In this document: positions 52,491 to 64,000 of the stretch, piece after piece
Numbering within the stretch: the first letter of the stretch is position 1
Layout of the letters: every line of letters starts with the position of its first letter
Assembly (NCBI RefSeq): GCF_021130785.1
Contig: NC_060207.1
Span: 197,296,001 to 197,360,000, forward strand
Reading direction: 5' to 3'
DNA length: 64,000 bases
Source: Homalodisca vitripennis
Lineage: Eukaryota; Arthropoda; Insecta; Hemiptera; Cicadellidae
Position numbers and translations under genes: made by a program
The notes under the pieces: model-generated
Databases searched by the model: none
What the model saw: the letters and a program-made list of their open reading frames with translations, nothing else
What the model was told of the DNA's origin: nothing

Positions 52491-52904
52491 GTATGTAGCA
52501 AAGTTTTTGTAATGATCATGAGTAATTTTTTTTAAATTTTCGTTCACAGTGATCGTCTTGAGATATCTAAGCTTAGTTGTATAAACACATTTTCATTATA
52601 GCGTTTTTACTTAACATGTTTGAATATACAACATATTTTGGCCATTTATGGATGCAAATTTACCTGGTTTGAACTATGATAATTTGTAGAACGTTACACT
52701 ATTGAGGCTTCCTGTTATTTTAAATATGTGTTTACCGGTAAATAAAATTAAATAATAACTTGGTAAATAATGGAAATGCATTATGGTACATCCTAGAGTG
52801 TTACTTTCTTGTAGACGAAATCTTAACCGTCCTAATTCCATGATGATATGATATATTTTTACGATAGCCTTAACTACGCAGCTACTGTAATGGAAACTAC
52901 TCAC

Positions 52905-53150
52905 TTCTACTGAGAATATCCGGTTGTTTAGTTTCAGGTTTGAGTTGGTAAGCGACGACGTAGCGGTGCTGATCGCCGTGAGTCAGTTCCAGCTGCTTGA
53001 CACTAGTCTGCAGGTGCTGAGGCGTAGAGTGTCGTCTGCGGAGTGCTATCATCGTTACTATCAGGATAGCGACGAGGACCCCCGCGACCATTCCGCCGAC
53101 CAGCATCGACAGTCCGTTCATGCTGATAGTACTGCCGCCTCCGACCCATT
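52905..53150 (-). CDS. Sidestep-like receptor, transmembrane exon
   Basis: This exon carries the single membrane-spanning helix. The acceptor is GTATGTGACAG (phase 1) and the donor is GTGAGT at 52904 (phase 1). A glycine-rich stalk (WVGGGSTIS) comes first. An uninterrupted hydrophobic run of about 22 residues follows (residues 17-38 of the exon, starting LSMLVGG and ending VTMIA), closed by the stop-transfer triplet RRR. This is type I topology with the tail inside. The cytoplasmic part reads STPQHLQTSVKQLEL and RYVVAYQLKPETKQPDILSR, hydrophilic and with no enzymatic domain. The helix identifies the gene as a surface receptor rather than a secreted Ig protein. The splice choice AGAA|GTGAGT is inferred. 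It is the only strong donor, and it keeps frame with the next exon. Confidence 0.88.
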
Positions 53151-53331
53151 CTGTCACATACACACATACATTACCACTCTCCTATGGAATGTAAATAGCA
53201 TCATAATTAAATAGTTACTTACGACTGAAATAGTGAACTATACTACAGGAGAGGAAATGTAATTCACGTGGTACTATTTCTCTGCAGATGAGTAACATTT
53301 AACAATTTTGAAACTAGTTCTTTGATATAAT

Positions 53332-53462
53332 ATAGCTATGGTAGGAAGAGTTGATTCAGTTTGAACCTTCTAGTTTAGATATCAAAAGTTTCAATAAAAG
53401 GAAGGTGAACTGGAGCTAAACTCGACATTCAAATTGATTCGACCCTTCCTATCATAGCTACG
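53332..53462. mobile_element. Foldback element (family G, copy 2)
   Basis: Two arms of about 50 bp are imperfect inverted copies of each other. The left arm begins TAGCTATGGTAGGAAGAGTT and the reverse complement of the right arm begins TAGCTATGATAGGAAGGGTC. Similarity continues inward to a shared AGTTTAG. There is no coding capacity. The right arm resembles 61190-61257 and the internal part resembles 30631-30727, so this is a dispersed family and not a one-off palindrome. The superfamily is unknown. Confidence 0.65.
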
Positions 53463-53960
53463 TTATGTTTAGAAAACTCGGTTGGTCCACTTTGCTTGAA
53501 GATTGTGCCAAACATATCTAGTTACTCAATTGTAAACCTGATGAGACAATGAGACTGTTAATTCATCTATTTATAGGTGTATTTGATGTCGAAACGATGT
53601 GAAGGTTCGTTTAGAGCTTCTCCGTCACAAAATTTGTAAGAGACCCTAAGAAATTTTTAACTCATAATTTTTTACAGTTAGACACCAGACGCTTCAAGGA
53701 AGGTGAACTCATCATTCAAATAGTTCTTTGAACCTACTAGGTCTTTAAAGTCTGATGAAAACTTGCTTTTTTTAAGTGCTTATGAAAGATTTGATAGTAA
53801 ATGAATATGTAGTTTCTCAATAATCGGTTCTATTATGTGATTCATATGTGAGTCTTTATTCATTACGATACATCATTTATTACAACATAGAATAAGAAAG
53901 TGTTGCCATTTCGGCATTCTAGAGCATACGGGATAACCTTCATTGTCTAAATATCGGATT

Positions 53961-54394
53961 CTGGACCTCTATGAACCTAATCGAAAAGGATTGATTAAGT
54001 GCTTCAAGGTTATTTGATGGGAAAGAAAACATACGTAGGTTTCTATAAAGGCATCTATATGATGCTTAGTTCTCATGAAATTCAACATATAAAATTGATC
54101 ATACATCATTACTGCCGTATTTTTAACAATTAATAAAGAATACAGCGTACAATAAATTATGGCCATCAAACGAAGGTGTACTGGACCAGCATGAACCTAA
54201 TCGAAAAGGATTCATTAAGTGCTTCAAGGTTCTTTGATGGGAAAGAAAACATATGTATGTTTCTATAAAGGCATCTATATGATGCCTAGTTCTCATAAAA
54301 TTCAACATATAAAATTGATAATACAACATTACTGTCGTATTTTTTACAATTAATAAAGAATACAATAAATTATGACCATCAAACGAAGGTGTAC
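53961..54394. repeat. Tandem duplication, 220-bp unit, two copies
   Basis: Unit 1 runs 53961-54180 and unit 2 runs 54181-54394. Both open CTGGACC..., continue ATGAACCTAATCGAAAAGG and end ATCAAACGAAGGTGTA. Unit 2 differs by scattered substitutions and lacks about 7 bp near its end. The duplication gives long accidental minus-strand frames, which I do not regard as genes. It lies within an intron. Confidence 0.85.
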
Positions 54395-57230
54395 GATAAC
54401 TAACGCTGTATTGTTTACGATATGAGCAGACAGACTGTAAAGTACACACCCTAAAACTCCTACCCACCACTGGGTATATTATAGATTATACCTTCGTTTT
54501 ACTGGTAGGTTAGTTCCTATTTGAGTATTCGACACATTTAAGGAGTTGATAAAAGTAGGAAATAAAAAAAACTCTAAGATTAGTTGCTTTTTGATTAGTT
54601 GGTTTTTAGGTGTTAACGGACATTTGTATGGTGGATATACGAATATAAGGTGAACACAGGTCTAGAGACTGTTATCACTCATGTAAGATGTTTTGTTGTG
54701 ACCTAAAGAAAACTATACCAGGGGTCAGTTTACAGGGTTGGAGTATCAAAAGGTGAAGATGATCGGGGTATTAAGATTATAGAGGAAAATTAAAAGTTTG
54801 TTGTACACCAATGTAGTGGACATAAAAACTAGAGCAGGAGGTAATTTTCATGACAAGGATAAATTAGCCCGAACGTTTAGTAAACCAGATTATGAATCAC
54901 GTCGCTCCCATCTCCTGCTATTGTAAAATAGCGATATGTTGGGGTTTCACTAAAGGCAAATGAAAACCAAACTAAACTCAAAAGTGTAGGTATCAAATAA
55001 ATAAACATGGTAAAATTTCATAAGATATTATAACATTTTCGTTTGACTATAAGGATGTTTTTTGTTAATTTATAAAACAAGTAAAACTATGATAGTGAGT
55101 TAAGTGTTACTCTAAACGGGTTTTAGTGCAAAGTGACGATTCTTACATTGTGAAATTAATTCCATAAAAAACTTGTCAGCGGAGTGAAATTGTTTGGTAA
55201 AATCCTTTGTGATTCCTTTACTAGACTTAGGTAATAAAAGTGTTCACGCAAAATGTTCCAAAACTTTGCTCAAACATCTTGACAGCGTAGGCGTTTTGTG
55301 ATTCATCTTGGAATATCTCGTGATTGGGTTAGAATACTACCAGACTATTTTTGTATATCATGTTATTTTACACTATGGCTTTTGCCAGGTTTTATGTAAA
55401 ACCAATTGTTTGGCCATTATCGATCTCAATGTATGGTTAAGCCTATTAATGTTTTGAGCGATTAGTTCATTAGCGGTTACATTACCCAGTCAATACGTGC
55501 CAATCTCCAAGCTTCCAATAATGTTTTATTTCAGTCAGAACTTAGGCCTATACGATCCGTAATACATTATTGTATTAAGCCATAGTTTGTTTTGTTATAT
55601 ATTTTTGTGTTGGGATTTTGTACTCTACTTCACGTCTTTAGTTTCAGTTATGAAACGAGTGGTTCGTACGAGACATTCGTGTTTCCTTAAACTAATTAAT
55701 CTAACTTACAACTGTGATATTTGAAGATTAAACACCATAAATGTAAACATAAACAAATTTATAATCCTTTTGGATAATTTCAGCCATAAGTTAATATTTA
55801 CAGTAGTATTATAATAAAACTATACCACACTTGTAATCAGAGATCATTATTGTAAAATACTTCAATTCGCACAATCTTATCAAATACAGTGGAACGGTAT
55901 CCATACAATTTTTCATAACTTCACATTGGTTCATGTAAAAGTAAGTAGAAATACAATTGTGTACACCAAAAGTATGACAATACGTAGTATAAAATATTTA
56001 CTCCCTACTAAGAATTCTTGAAAAATATAAATGGTTAATAGAAGTATATCAGTTAAATTAGTTTTATTTAGTTTTTGTGTCAATTATAGAGTATGGAATA
56101 CATGAAATGTGAAGAAGATTAATTTAAACTCTAAACATAAACGGTAGCTCTAAACACTATTTAACACTGGTTCAGTTTGAAATGACCAGGACTAAGCAAA
56201 TACGGGTGATTATTAAAAACAAACCAGACCTGAATAAAAATTATGTCCAGGGAGTAATGAAGTCTGGTGAAACAACAACTCAGTTATTGTACGAGTTCTT
56301 CATGTTTACACTGTTGCAGTGCTTAATGAGTTCTTTTTATGGTTTTCAGTCCAACTTTTCTAATTACATCCCCCTCCTCCGGGTTGGCTCAGATACTGTT
56401 ACAAAACATTTCTAAGCCCTAAAAGTTTTTAAAGAAATATATTACTTGGTTGCATAATGCAGTTACGAAATCAACTATCAATTAGGGACGTGGTGTTTTA
56501 GCGTCTTATAAACACACACTCATACATGTTTAGGACATACTTATAAATGTACATGTACACATTATTTTTCATACATGTACATGAACTTGCATGTTTGCTA
56601 AATATTCTTGTACAAGGTTTAAAGATCGATTATATTTTATTTCGTCTTTAGTCTGATAATTCTCGGTAAACCAAATAAAATGATAAGGTAGACATAATCA
56701 CACTTATTACTTAATGTTTTAAATGCGTTAAACATAGAATATTAACACTAATTGATTATTAATTACAAGCAATTATGAGAATATCTCATAATTTAAGCAT
56801 ACTTTAATCATTACATCTTCATAAATTTACATCTGTTTTGGAGTGTAAATCTGATATAACGAACTTAAATGAATAATTATTATTAGGATTGTAGGAAAAA
56901 CCATTAATATTCATCTACTATATAATATTACTTATAACAATCGTTTATATTAAATGAATTTATATTACTTTTCATTTTTATTATATTTATTTTTAACGAT
57001 TTAAATGTTTTCAATTAATAATGCATTTATTTCTATTGGGATAACTCAATATTTAGAAATAATCTTAATAACATTGGCTGAATATAGCTTTGAAATTTTA
57101 AATTAAAGTTCTCTTTTTTTATTTCGGGTTTGCTGTTTCTAGTAGTTGTCATTTATAGTCAATTATCCTTCTGAAGATTTGAAATAGTAGCCGCTACAGC
57201 ACGTGTAGGTACACTAATGTGAAATATTAC

Positions 57231-57405
57231 CGGTACGCTTTTCGGCATCTCTGATGGCAATATCCTCCAACACAACTGAGTCACTGTGTCCCTTCTGGTT
57301 GGCGGCGTAAAGGACCAACTGCAGGGTAGCGGCCTGACCCTGCTGAAGAGAGGCAAGCTCCACTCGGAAAGCAGGAACCACCGAGGTTGTCAGGTTGAGG
57401 CGTAC
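57231..57405 (-). CDS. Sidestep-like receptor, FN3 domain exon 2 and stalk
   Basis: Second half of the FN3 domain plus the juxtamembrane stalk. The acceptor is TTTAACAG (phase 0) and the donor is GTAATA at 57230 (phase 1). The frame reads VRLNLTTSVV, FRVELASLQQGQ, LQLVLYAANQKGHSDSVVL and IAIRDAEKRT. The Y-A-A-N-x-KG-x-S block is the F-to-G strand signature of FN3 domains. The following LED...AEKRT segment is the linker that precedes the membrane in Side-like proteins. One sequon (NLT) is present. The last base G combines with AA of the next exon to give Glu. A 4080-bp intron follows, the largest in the visible part of the gene. Confidence 0.9.
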
Positions 57406-58056
57406 CTGTTAAATAATACAATTATATCTTCGATGGAATAATGAGACTTTCGTTATTTATATATAACAATAATAAGATGGTCGCTTTTAATTTTTATATG
57501 TTATAAAAGTTGAAACACTTAATCCCCTGAAATACCTAAAATCTGCTCTCCTCAGTTGAATTTATGCAGATGTCACCACCATTTCACAGGATCGGTGGAT
57601 ATTATATTTTTCCCAGGTTACACTTTCCACTTATGGTTTTGCAACATTTGTTGTGCTCTGCGTTACACTCTACAAGTGTAAAGTTAGGATGTTTCTTGCT
57701 TTTTATAGATTTCGAAGTATAAAATTATGTATGTAAGTTATTTTTGCACAGTACTTTTTCTACTTTAAATAATATAATAATTTTAAAATATGATTTTAGC
57801 TTGTTAATTAGCATGTGTTCTTTATTTTTTAATTATTTTGTATCCCATCAAAATACCTCTTACACAATAGGTTTTAACCCATAGAAAGAGTATAAATTCC
57901 TATTTTCAAAATTTTGTAAAATGTGAAAATGTAAAACTTTCGTTTTACGAAACCTCCAGACTCTGAAAGGTTGAAGACTCTAGGAGTTCCTGATCACTAT
58001 CAACTATCTCTACAAGTGGTTTAAACTAGTGAGTTTGCACCTCTGGAAGCTCATAC

Positions 58057-58202
58057 CTGTGAAGTTGCTGGATCTACCACCTCCAGGTGAAAGGTCTGGG
58101 GCATGCCTCCATCGAAGCCGGAGACACATTCTACTTCAAGCCAATCTCCTGTAGTGTTTACCGTAGACCGCAGTGTGCAGTTCTTCAGCGAACTTGGTTT
58201 TG
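58057..58202 (-). CDS. Sidestep-like receptor, FN3 domain exon 1
   Basis: First half of the fibronectin type III domain. The exon begins after TTTTGCAG in phase 1, taking one T from the Ig exon to give a serine in VPASKPSSL. It ends in phase 0 before GTATGAG at 58056. The frame reads KNCTLRSTV, DWLEVECVSGFDGG and QTFHLEVVD. The N-C-T opening and GFDGG-x-PQ-x-F-x-LEV pattern are the signatures I associate with the FN3 of Sidestep proteins. Two N-glycosylation sequons are present (NCT, NTT). The exon is 146 bp and has no stop in frame. Confidence 0.9.
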
Positions 58203-59550
58203 CTGCAAAACGTTAATTAAATAACAGCAATTCGTTTTAAAATATCAGGATATTTTTATGTTTTAGATTAATGTTATATATAAGGAATTAAGACTCCATA
58301 TATCATTTATATATTATAAATTTTCTTTTTAAATAAACGGCCATGTAGTAGACTACGCCTATTATTGTTTGATAATTATAAGTATTTTTCTATTAACATT
58401 GATCATCACAGATCTTTTGTTTTGTTTAATTCCTCCTCATAACATGGATGAGTTCTTTAAGAAAGAAATACTGTTGCACAACTAGTACCTTAACTTACAT
58501 GTTTAAACAAATTATAACTATTTTGTACATTAGGAGTTATATCAGAGTTGTCCATATGTTTTTAGGATATAAAATAGCTTGGCGGACAAATCAAACAATA
58601 ATACAATTTGTATTGCAGTAGTAGTATATCATATTAAGTTTCTTTTATTGGGATTGTAAATAATATTATACTTTTTAACAACGTAAATTAAAATAGAACT
58701 ATCTGATTTTTCTAATTATTCAGTATAAAAAAGTATTCTTCCTAAACTTTAGGATATATTCCCATGATCATGGAGAATAAAAAACTGAATGCAACCAACA
58801 GTCTATCTCGTTTTATTTGCCATCTCTTTGTATGTATGTGTTTTTTTGTTTTTACTTTTTATTTAAGAAACAAGTGTAGGTAGAACCCTAAAAATTTTAA
58901 AAAGGATAGTGTTTATGTTAATTTAAAACTGTTGTAATGTACGGCAATATTTTTATTGCGGTCATAATGAAGTGCATTTCAAGCATTATATCTGTATTAT
59001 TTATTGGGGAAAGTTTTATTATCTACGTTTCAAAGTTTTTGTACTTACATTTAGAAACGCTTATTTATTATTATTCAAAATATTCCTAATCTTATTTCGT
59101 TATTTAGCTTAAGGTATTAAAATTAAGAAACATAAACTGTCCGAAACACTAAGACGTGATATGATTATATAGTATTATGTTTATCTTGATTTGAGATTGC
59201 AAGACAAATAATTATACCGAATTGGAGTTTTATATCATTATGGTTTCTTACAATAAAGATTGAACTGAAACTACCTATAGACAGACACATGATAAACGAA
59301 AACAGACAGACAATTGGTAACATTTCGCTTTTAGCTTCTAAAAACATTATTCTAGGAAACATTATTCTAAAGATTATATAGAGTCTTGTGTTACACCCTG
59401 TATAACAGTTTCAATGATTACAGTGAAAATATTATTAAACAAGATTGGAAGTAAATTTAGACTTCTTTTAATATAACAGATAGTGTAATATTCTGATATT
59501 TCTAGCAGCCTATGTTTGTGGCTTATAAAAGACTATAATATACTACTCAC

Positions 59551-59847
59551 AGGCCGGCACTAGCTGGTAGACGCACGGCTCCACCTGTCGACCTATCTTG
59601 TTTTTGCCCCAGCACGTGAGGGTGCCGTAGTCCCTCTCCGAGGACGGGGTGTATCGGAACTCGCTGGTGCTGCCGTTGCTGGTCGCGTACTTCTCGGGCG
59701 GCACCTCGAAACTCTCGCCACTATTGTTGAACTGCCACACAAAGCTCACATCGCTTGGGTCCGCCTGGACCTCACACCTGACCCGCAGCACCTCGTCTAT
59801 GGAGGCACCAACGATGGTCGGTTCATCCAGTCTGCACACGGGGGCGA
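59551..59847 (-). CDS. Sidestep-like receptor, membrane-proximal Ig domain exon
   Basis: This internal exon encodes one Ig domain of 99 residues, outside the cell. The acceptor is GGTTCCAG at 59848 and the donor is GTGAGT starting at 59550. Both flanking introns are phase 1, the usual symmetric arrangement for an Ig module. Visible Ig landmarks are the B-strand cysteine in VRCEV, the core tryptophan in FVWQF, and the F-strand cysteine in DYGTLTCWG. Two further cysteines (VCRLDEP near the start, EPCVYQL near the end) and the DYGTL.CWG phrase match what I know of the Sidestep family. Potential N-glycosylation sequons are NNS and NGS. GC content is far above the surroundings. An upstream ATG continues the frame into the intron and is not the start. 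The first codon is completed by an upstream exon that I cannot see. Confidence 0.9.
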
Positions 59848-60556
59848 CTGGAACCACCGACAATATTAAATAGGAGTTTACCATATGGACTTATTTGGAT
59901 TAATTAGGTATGCACATCATTTAACGCTACGTTACAGCCTAAAAGGCGGGTGTTGAAAACTGAAATAAATTATATAAATTTTAACACCATAATTAATAAT
60001 ATAAATGTTGCCTTCATTCCAATTCCATAATTCACTCGTTATTTTTTAAGAATATATTGTGATCATTTTCTAAATTAATATTTACAATATTTTGTCATAT
60101 TGGTTCAAATTTCTGTTAACACCTCAAAACTGTTACCTATTTCTCGAATATCTGTATCACTTTAATTATTATATTTGGGTTAGTATCCCATTACTTAACA
60201 TAAAAAATATGTTAACATCAAAATTTATTTAAATTATTTACGATAGTTGTAAATGTAGTCATCTCGCATAAATTAACATTAGGAAAATAAATGCTTAGAG
60301 GATAGTACAGTATTTATATAAATAATATTAAATAAATGATGTTGTAGGTGATATTTAGCTTTTTTATAAATTTATAGCTTGAGTAGACCAATATTTGCTA
60401 AACTTACAAAAATTTCAGCTGAATTTCTCAAGCCTTCTCCGTTGGATAGTTTATACGTTTTAGATATCTAGCCAAATAAAACAAGGATTTGGAAGGGACT
60501 GCAGAAGTACAACTCATTTTACACTCAGCCAATTATGATTTGTACAAATATAAAAG

Positions 60557-60579
60557 ATATATATATATATATATATATA
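60557..60579. repeat. Short (AT)n microsatellite
   Basis: 23 bp of AT dinucleotides. Confidence 0.9.
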
Positions 60580-61130
60580 AGAAACACGTATGGTGAGTTG
60601 TATATACACGTAAAAGAGAAACAAAATCTATAATTTAGATCATCCAAACTTAAAGAAGGGCAAGAAATTAAAAAACGAATTTTTGCAAAATGTAATGTCC
60701 GAAACCAGTAATTTAATGATTAACCATTAAAAACTTATGTTATAGAAATACATTTTATTTACTCCAAACCGAGTAAGAAAATCGTATTTCATGAAAATCA
60801 ACAATCTCAAACAAATATTTAACAACATTTCTGTATATTCATATGATTTGATTCATTTGTGTATAATACTGATACATATTATAACATGTTATTATGACGT
60901 TGGTTTTATACTTATAGTTTTTCATATGGATTAAAAATCATATTCCTATAGTTTTATAACTACATCTGATACATGTTTTAACTTTAGAAAAGGGCGTCTA
61001 AAGTACCCAAAGAAAGGTCTACGACGAAGCTCAAAATTGACTTTTAATATAATTTCGACATCAGAGACATCTAAATTACAGAATATAGTGTAATATATTT
61101 GAAGATGTATTTGGAACTTTTCAGGCGAGC

Positions 61131-61257
61131 GAACATGTCTCCAGATTCCAGGAATCGAGTCCCCGACAGTGTCAGATTTCTGGCGCTACTCTAAGAGAAA
61201 GATAAATTGGAGTAAGGCCCAATTCACATTGAATCAACCCTTCCCACCATAGTTGCG
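61131..61257. repeat. Family G repeat, copy 3 (single arm)
   Basis: This stretch aligns with the right half of the foldback element at 53332-53462: ATTGGAGTAAGGCCC, then TTGAATCAACCCTTCCCACC and ATAGTTGCG. It has no opposing arm upstream. Its left half (CTCCAGATTCCAGGAATCG) matches 30644-30661, so it preserves internal sequence missing from the foldback copy. Confidence 0.55.
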
Positions 61258-61627
61258 TGAGTGTACAAAAATACTTATATCACTATCAGACCAGATAAAG
61301 AGAATGAAAATTACCAATATAAGGGTATGTATATTATGTTTAGCTGCTATTGATTTAACGTGTATGTACGTGTCTTAAGATTTGGTTTATGTACGTATGG
61401 TAACGTAAGAAAAGTATGGTATGGATAACAATTCTTCGTCAGTAACAACCTTTATGCAAATGAAAATATGGTGTGAGGAATAATTTTAACTTTATATTTT
61501 TAACCATTCCATTATCTTCCTATTTCGTCGTCAATCAAAATAAGTGTGGCTGACGATCGCGTTCTTTCTAAGGTAAAACTGTCCTCGATTTCAAGAATAG
61601 CCAATCTGTTATACTATGTAAATTGGA

Positions 61628-61665
61628 TCTAGGATCCTAGACGTTATGGGGTCTCGTCACGAGAC
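61628..61665. repeat. Two adjacent palindromes
   Basis: TCTAGGATCCTAGA (14 bp perfect) and, 9 bp later, GTCTCGT-C-ACGAGAC. Confidence 0.75.
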
Positions 61666-64000
61666 GACCTTACTGGATACTCCGTCACTCCGGAAGCTAC
61701 TTTTCATGTCGAAATATACGTTTTATATTGTTTATAAAATTGTTCTAAAAATATTTTTACTCTCAATACTTTTTACTGAATATAGTATATATTTTTGGAC
61801 ATATGTACTTTATACATAACTCTAATAAGGGACACTGGCTGACCATAAAAACTACTGGTTTGACAGATCAATTGATCGCTTCTTTTAACTCTGGTTGGTA
61901 GGAGATCACGCTATATTTTGAACGCAGTACCAGAACACCTCTCGGTCTTTGGAACCATAGCCTCCTACTGGCGACTACCAGTGTGTATTGTATATGGATG
62001 TTGCTCCTCATTTGAAGCCTTTAATGTAATTGTTAAATAATAGTCTTTATTAAGATGTGTAATTTTTGTCCCCTTCGCTCTAACCACGTTTTGAGTTTAG
62101 TTACAACTTTAGTTCCACAAAATCTCTTTAATTTAGAGCTTCTTCTCAATAATAATGTTGCATTTTTATGGACATCCCCATATTAAAACTTTTCTACCCT
62201 GAAGCACGCATATGCATATACACGTTCTCGCATAGTAACACAGGGTTAGAAGTAAAAAATTGCCATTGAAATTGAGGATACTCGATTAGTGTTTTGACTT
62301 TCTTGTCAAAGACAACCAGGTTATGTATCAATGGTCAAAACCATTGTTGGGCCAAATGGAAATGAAGTTTTTGCTATCGTATGTTTTTTTTATTTTTTAA
62401 ATCGCAAATCTGTCTAACTTCTTCGCAAACCTCACCAATAGTTGGCAATCTTTTTAAATTTTAACAAGTTTTACAACTCATCGGATCCGTAAGAAATTAC
62501 TCGCCCATAGAATAATCGTGCGTTTCTTTTCTGCTGCGTTTAAAATAAATAAGCTTTGTATTTTGTTCGGATGAAATGCCTTAGAATATTACTGATTAGT
62601 TCAAACATATATTTTTACAATTAATACAGTTTTTACTACAATCCTCTGCTTTAAAGTATATATAAACACAAAGATGTAAAACAGTTTCTATCCCATTCTA
62701 CGTTAATCTCCCTCCAGGATAAATGCACTCAGGTTGTGAAAATAACACGAAACAGTATGTTTAAGGGAGGGTAGTATGGGAAGTACAACCCGGCGGGATT
62801 AGTATGCCTGCACACATTCTCGTTAAAACGAAGGAGCTTACAGTTAAATGAATACGAGCTCCAGTTGCGCCATTTCCTTTAGTCGCAGCGGTTATTACAT
62901 AGCAAACTCATCACGAGGCGCACATCTCACATCTGACAATATTGTGTGATGTTACACGGAGGCACAGTGTGTAAGGGTCTCATCTGTTATTGTGTATTAC
63001 TCGGCTTTAAGACGAGCTTTGTGTTCTTTGTCTGCGCGATAGCTAAACAAAAGCCTAAGATGTGTGCAAGATTTAACGACTATAAACGCGGTGATGTATG
63101 TCAGCTTCGTACGTTAGAAAGTTCACTTTATACCAATTTTCTTCTGAAAGAATACACGAATGATTACAAAACTTTTGAAGAATATTTGTTACATCAAAGT
63201 TTAAAATAAAATGTATTCGCTCTCGACTGACTAAACAGTTATTGCAAAATTGTGTGATGTATAGTTTGTTTACCCTCAAACGGAATGGAAAAGAATTAAT
63301 GGGTTAGAAATATACATCAAACTACACTGGATTTTACATTTAACTACACTTTTTTAGGTACAAAAGGGGTTATTTTGTAGTGACAGTTTTATCAAGTGTT
63401 TATATTGACTTTTTGAAATGGTTGTTACGATTCGTAGAATTCCCTTTTAGTAGTTTGAGTAAGCCCAAATAATAAATATATTTAAACTCAGGTAATACAT
63501 TAATGTTTTTATACAATTAATTTAAACGTAGCATCCCATATAGAACATATAGAGTAAATAAAAATAAACTAGTGGACATATATATATTGAGCTAACCTAA
63601 ATTCATATTGAAGACAAATTTAATTTTATGATTTAACATTGTATATGATCACTACTTAATTTCAAATGACAGGTAGAACTACGACTAAATATTTTCTCGT
63701 TTCGCTTTTGATTGTCGATTTCTATATTCACATCTATTACTTTTTTAAACTATAAAATATTATAACTTTACAATGACATTTTAAACTCTTTTTGCATGAG
63801 CGGATAAGTAAAAATATAGGTACGGAATATTCACTAAACAAACTAATGGAGGATAAGACGCGTATTGGTCAAAATAGAAGAAGGTGAGAAAAAACATAAA
63901 GTTTAATTTGGATATTCAAAACTTTTACTATATTTCAATAGCCATGGCACACAAAATATAGTTTAATTCTAAAGCGTAAATGCACAAATATGGAGGTTAC

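Larger units (their letters stand above)
53151..57230 (-). other. Intron between FN3 and transmembrane exons
   Basis: A 4080-bp intron bounded by GTAATA (57230) and a TGTGACAG acceptor. It holds a foldback element (53332-53462), a related fragment near 53685-53730, and a 220-bp tandem duplication (53961-54394). The rest (54400-57230) is AT-rich. I see no further exon in it on either strand. Confidence 0.7.
50784..59847 (-). other. 3' half of a Sidestep-family Ig/FN3 receptor gene (six exons)
   Basis: Six exons on the minus strand join into one open frame of about 380 residues: Ig domain, FN3 domain, transmembrane helix, cytoplasmic tail. Every join obeys GT-AG, and the phases agree: 1 into the Ig exon, 1 to FN3a, 0 to FN3b, 1 to the TM exon, 1 to the short tail exon, 0 to the last exon. 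The order Ig-FN3-TM, the extra cysteines flanking the Ig domain, and the phrases GFDGG and AEKRT are, from memory, typical of the insect Sidestep (Side) family. Members of that family are neuronal or muscle surface proteins that bind Beat-family receptors during axon guidance. Introns are 1348, 651, 4080, 1729 and 111 bp. The paralogue cannot be assigned, because the N-terminal Ig domains lie outside the window. Confidence 0.85.
59848..64000 (-). other. Probable intron or upstream part of the Sidestep-like gene
   Basis: The phase-1 acceptor at 59848 needs an upstream exon, so transcribed DNA must extend right of it. No further Ig exon is recognisable to 64000. The stretch holds a family G arm (61131-61257), a short AT tract and palindromes. 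An 87-codon plus-strand frame at 62946-63209 has no recognised domain. Confidence 0.55.

Noticed and set aside
53969..54470. Minus-strand frames of 66 and 115 codons
   Set aside because: Produced by the 220-bp tandem duplication inside an intron. The peptide is simply repeated and has no domain.
62946..63209. 87-codon plus-strand frame
   Set aside because: It begins with a hydrophobic stretch, but no signal peptide cleavage context, domain or partner exon could be supported.

Overview
The window is AT-rich nuclear DNA from an animal, almost certainly an insect. The evidence is the only clear gene, an immunoglobulin-superfamily receptor of the arthropod Sidestep type, together with GT-AG introns of 0.1 to 4 kb, long (TA)n microsatellites, tRNA-derived SINEs and decayed non-LTR and Tigger-type elements. 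The sequence does not fix the order or species. Gene density is very low, as expected of a large, repeat-rich genome.

Right side (about 50.5-59.9 kb, minus strand): the 3' half of a Sidestep-like gene. Six exons can be joined with fully consistent splice phases: a membrane-proximal Ig domain (59551-59847), a fibronectin III domain split over two exons (58057-58202 and 57231-57405), a transmembrane exon (52905-53150), a short cytoplasmic exon (51105-51175) and a terminal exon (50784-50993) with a proline run and a C-terminal PDZ ligand (ESCV). The 5' exons (signal peptide and further Ig domains) are not recognisable up to 64000 and presumably lie beyond the window. The introns hold a tRNA-like SINE head with a (TA)n tail, a second SINE with a long hairpin, a foldback element and a 220-bp tandem duplication.

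Left side (1-50.5 kb): no functional gene was recognised. It is a field of dispersed repeats. Family A is a ~0.8-kb element in three copies (22.1, 32.0 and 43.0 kb), each with a copy of family B within about 1 kb. Families C, D, E, F, G, H and I have two or three copies each. Two relics can be named: the 3' end of an RLE-type (R2/NeSL-like) non-LTR retrotransposon (37577-38220, minus) and a 727-bp Tigger/pogo deletion derivative with TA target duplication and a broken N-terminal transposase fragment (24978-25704).

The most unusual signal is a short sequence on the minus strand at 39614-39657. It contains every core nucleotide of a hammerhead ribozyme, with a loop-less palindromic stem III, as in the small dimer-acting variants linked to Penelope-like retroelements. 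It sits between two (TA)n tracts. No new multi-gene system was found.
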